DNA of 7,506 bases from Planctomycetota bacterium. GTDB taxonomy: Bacteria; Planctomycetota; Planctomycetia; Isosphaerales; Isosphaeraceae. Position 1 is the first letter of the stretch. The number at the start of each line of letters is the position of its first letter. The stretch is from positions 1 through 7,506 of the forward strand of contig JAJYCH010000216.1 in the NCBI GenBank assembly GCA_021778575.1. The letters run 5' to 3'. Positions 5,214-7,506 of this stretch are shown one piece after another. The notes beneath the pieces are model-generated. The model saw only the letters and a list, made by a program, of their open reading frames with translations. It ran no database searches and had not been told where the DNA came from. Position numbers and translations under genes: made by a program.

Positions 5214-5229
5214 ATGGGCTTCGGCCCGT
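5214..5229 (+). promoter_or_regulatory. UUCG tetraloop hairpin in the HD gene leader
   Basis: ATGGGC (5214-5219) pairs with GCCCGT (5224-5229), including one T-G pair, around a TTCG loop closed by C-G. In RNA this is the exceptionally stable C(UUCG)G tetraloop. It lies 5 bases after the three-way junction and 25 bases before the ATG at 5255, just outside the expected ribosome footprint core. Confidence 0.6.
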
Positions 5230-5254
5230 TGAACTCGCTTGGTGAAGACCATCC

Positions 5255-7495
5255 ATGAGCTTTGGTAAACGTCGCCCCAAATTATTCCGGGCCCAGTTAC
5301 GGCCCTCCAACCCCATCGCCCTCCAGCAGGGCCGCCTGGCCCGGCAACGGGATCGGCTGGCTCGCCTCGCCGTCGTCGGCCTCGCCATCATCGCCACCGC
5401 CGCGATCGTCCACGGCTCGGGGCCGTTCTTCACCTATCGCGCGGGGCAAAAGCCCGACCGCGAGATTCGTGTCAACGTCGAGCAGTTCCAGCGCCGTAAC
5501 CTGATCCGGACCAATACCGAGCGGCAAGCGAAAGCGGACCAGGTCCCGCCGTCGCTGATCAACGATCCCGACCCCATCTTGAACCTCGCCGAGCGGCTCA
5601 ACGACCTGGTCGACGCCATCGCCAAATCGCCGACGTTCGACTCGGTTCCCGAATCGTTCCGGGCCCAGTGGAAGCTGAGCCCCGCGCTCTACGACGACAT
5701 TCGCGAGGCCAGCGACACCCCCGAACGACACGAAGACCTCCGCCGTCGGATCAACAAGGCGTTCGAGCCGCTGATCCGCGACGGTGTCCTGGGTGCCGAC
5801 GTTCTCCCCCGGCATGAGGAAGCCAGCCTGATCCTCGCGATCCATCTTAAATCGCAACCCCGAGGCCAGGCCCACCTGGTCCAACGCGATCGGGTCATGC
5901 GCGAGCGGATCGAGAAACCGGAGAATCCGGTCGGCAAGGAGTTCATCGCCGCGTTTCAACCGCCCAGTCTTGGCCTGGGCATCTTCAACCTGATCGCCGA
6001 ACGACTCGCGAGCTACCGGACGCTGACTTTCGAGGAGCCGTACACCAACAAGCTCCGCGAGAAGGCCCGCGAATCGGTCGCCGACGTCGAGGACGTCTAT
6101 CGTCGGGGCGAGCTTCTGGTCGAACAAGGACAGGAAATCGGCGAGGAGCAGTTGCTCCTGCTGGGCGAGGAACACAAGGTCGCCAAGGCCCAGCTCTCGA
6201 TCGGGAGCCGGTTGCGCCGAGCCGTCGCGGTCCTGGTTCTGGCCGCCGCCATGTTCGCGCTGATCGGCTATTACATCCATCGTCACGAACCCTTGATCGC
6301 CGGCGACCTCCGACGGATCTTCTCGATCTGCATGCTCTCGGTCGTCGCGCTGGGGGTGGCTCGACTCCTGGCGATCCAGCCCTGGAACGCCGAGTTGTTC
6401 CCGGTCGCGATCGCGGCGATGATCCTGGCGATCGCCTATAACCCACACTTTGCGTTGATGGTGACCTTCGCGCTCAGCTTGCTGACCACCGTCGCCATGA
6501 GCGCTGGAATCGGCCATTTTCTGGTTCTGATGGGTGGAACGTCGATGGGCGTCCTCTGCCTTCACGAGGTCCGAACGCGAACCAAGCTGATCAAGGTCGG
6601 AGCGCTCTGCGCCTTCGGCTACGCTGTGCTGACCTGGGCGACCGGGCTCTGGAACGACCAGCCGATCACCCTGGTTTGCGATGATAGCCTCTGGCGGGCC
6701 GGCTGGGGCTTGATGGCCGGATTCTTCCTCGGCGGCAGCCTGCCGTTTGTCGAGACCGGCTTCGGGATCGTCACCGGAATCAGCCTGCTGGAGCTGGGCG
6801 ACATCACCCACCCGCTGCTCCAGGAACTGGTCCGTCGGGCTCCCGGAACGCACAACCACTCGGTCGCCGTCGGCACGATCGCCGAGGCCGCCGCCGAGCG
6901 GATCGGCGCGAATGCGTTGCTGGTCCGGATCGGCGCTTACTTTCACGATATCGGCAAGATGCTCAAGCCGCACTACTTCGTCGAGAACCAGGCGGGAGCG
7001 GCCAACCGCCACGCCAATCTCGCTCCGGCGATGAGCACCTTGATCATCATCGGCCACGTCAAGGATGGCGTCGATCTGGCTCGCCAGCATCACCTGCCCG
7101 AGCCGATCATTGACCTGATCGAACAGCATCATGGGACGACCCTCGTCGAATACTTCTTCAACGAGGCGACCAAGCGAAGCGGCTCGAACCCCGACGGAGC
7201 GACGGTCCTGGAAGGAGCGTTTCGCTATCCCGGCCCCAAACCGCAATCGAAGGAAGCGGGGATCTTGATGGTTTCCGACGCCGTCGAGAGCGCCAGCCGG
7301 ACCCTTTCCGAGCCGACGCCGGCGCGGATCGAGGGCCTCGTCCGCGAATTGATCAACAAGCGAATGCACGACGGCCAGTTCGATGAATGTGGCCTGACCC
7401 TCCGCGAGATCTCCGAGATCCGCGAAAGCCTGATCAAGAGTCTGATCGGGATTTACCACGGCCGAGTCAAGTATCCGGAGCAACGGACCGCCTGA
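5255..7495 (+). CDS. 7TMR-HD phosphohydrolase, probable c-di-AMP phosphodiesterase (PgpH type)
   Basis: A 746-residue membrane protein with the full 7TMR-HD layout. A basic N-terminus and one transmembrane helix (about 38-54) lead to an extracytoplasmic 7TMR-HDED domain (about 60-318) ending in the typical VYRRGELLVEQGQEIGEEQL. About seven transmembrane helices follow (322-510), then a cytoplasmic HD domain (about 520-735). Probable catalytic residues are present: H535 in PGTHNHSV, H564-D565 in AYFHDIGK, H601 in IIGHVKDG, H625-H626 in IEQHHGT, and D675 in VSDAVES. Known: Listeria PgpH hydrolyses cyclic di-AMP with this architecture, and the B. subtilis homologue lies between phoH and ybeY. 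Inference: the same reaction here; use of c-di-AMP in planctomycetes is not shown by this sequence. The family often has PGTYHHS where this has PGTHNHS; the metal-ligand His is kept. The Shine-Dalgarno is weak (GGTG at 5241-5244). Its leader is highly structured (5136-5229). Confidence 0.93.
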   Translation: MSFGKRRPKLFRAQLRPSNPIALQQGRLARQRDRLARLAVVGLAIIATAAIVHGSGPFFTYRAGQKPDREIRVNVEQFQRRNLIRTNTERQAKADQVPPSLINDPDPILNLAERLNDLVDAIAKSPTFDSVPESFRAQWKLSPALYDDIREASDTPERHEDLRRRINKAFEPLIRDGVLGADVLPRHEEASLILAIHLKSQPRGQAHLVQRDRVMRERIEKPENPVGKEFIAAFQPPSLGLGIFNLIAERLASYRTLTFEEPYTNKLREKARESVADVEDVYRRGELLVEQGQEIGEEQLLLLGEEHKVAKAQLSIGSRLRRAVAVLVLAAAMFALIGYYIHRHEPLIAGDLRRIFSICMLSVVALGVARLLAIQPWNAELFPVAIAAMILAIAYNPHFALMVTFALSLLTTVAMSAGIGHFLVLMGGTSMGVLCLHEVRTRTKLIKVGALCAFGYAVLTWATGLWNDQPITLVCDDSLWRAGWGLMAGFFLGGSLPFVETGFGIVTGISLLELGDITHPLLQELVRRAPGTHNHSVAVGTIAEAAAERIGANALLVRIGAYFHDIGKMLKPHYFVENQAGAANRHANLAPAMSTLIIIGHVKDGVDLARQHHLPEPIIDLIEQHHGTTLVEYFFNEATKRSGSNPDGATVLEGAFRYPGPKPQSKEAGILMVSDAVESASRTLSEPTPARIEGLVRELINKRMHDGQFDECGLTLREISEIRESLIKSLIGIYHGRVKYPEQRTA

Positions 7496-7506
7496 TGGAG
7501 ACCACC
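7495..7506 (+). CDS. Start of a downstream gene, probably ybeY (3' partial, 4 codons)
   Basis: The HD gene's stop and an ATG overlap as TGATG (stop 7493-7495, ATG 7495-7497), the arrangement of translationally coupled genes; the visible codons read METT. A GGAG at 7477-7480 is 14 bases upstream, a long spacing, so coupling through the preceding ribosome is likely. The ybeY identity comes only from the usual phoH / 7TMR-HD / ybeY gene order, not from the four residues. Confidence 0.45.

Noticed and set aside
5297..7483. A 728-codon open frame antisense to the HD gene
   Set aside because: It mirrors a well-supported gene and arises from GC-biased codon use; the translation is rich in Asp, Arg, Gly and Gln with no recognisable domain.

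Overview
The window looks like a chromosomal stretch from a GC-rich planctomycete, most like the Isosphaeraceae. The basis is family content: a YfbK-type VWA protein, a small secreted protein of the TIGR03067 type (a family known mainly from Planctomycetes), a Tat-exported DUF362 protein, and a phoH / 7TMR-HD gene pair. This placement comes from recognising protein families by eye, not from a search. I see no mobile element, tRNA, rRNA or CRISPR array.

Layout. Positions 1-900 hold the 3' end of a VWA gene (+). It converges on a small secreted-protein gene (-, 1579-1148), and a strong hairpin at 944-978 lies between them. Positions 1580-1759 form a divergent promoter region with one sigma70-like promoter on each strand. 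Next come an unrecognised membrane-anchored protein (1760-2374, +) and a DUF362 protein with a twin-arginine signal (2453-3670, +). Positions 3671-4114 contain no credible gene. They hold two heptanucleotide tandem arrays, each exactly 77 bp (11 heptamers): C(TT/GG)TCAG and CTACCCG. A degenerate 20-nt repeat, an inverted repeat and a likely promoter follow.

The last block is phoH (4115-5134), then a large 7TMR-HD phosphohydrolase of the PgpH type (5255-7495). A third gene starts in a TGATG overlap at 7495, of which only four codons are visible. In many bacteria phoH and the 7TMR-HD gene are followed by ybeY, so the cut-off gene is probably ybeY. This cluster links an RNA-related ATPase, a probable cyclic-di-AMP phosphodiesterase and, by inference, the rRNA-processing nuclease YbeY.

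The most interesting unexplained structure is the 120-nt gap between phoH and the HD gene. It can fold into a compact three-way junction (8-, 11- and 9-bp helices) followed by a C(UUCG)G tetraloop hairpin just before the HD start codon. Copies of GGAGT and ACTCC there allow competing pairings. It is a candidate cis-regulatory RNA or intra-operon processing/attenuation element. The second point of interest is the pair of heptamer arrays upstream of phoH. The CTACCCG array gives a long, regular G-quadruplex-capable track on the minus strand.
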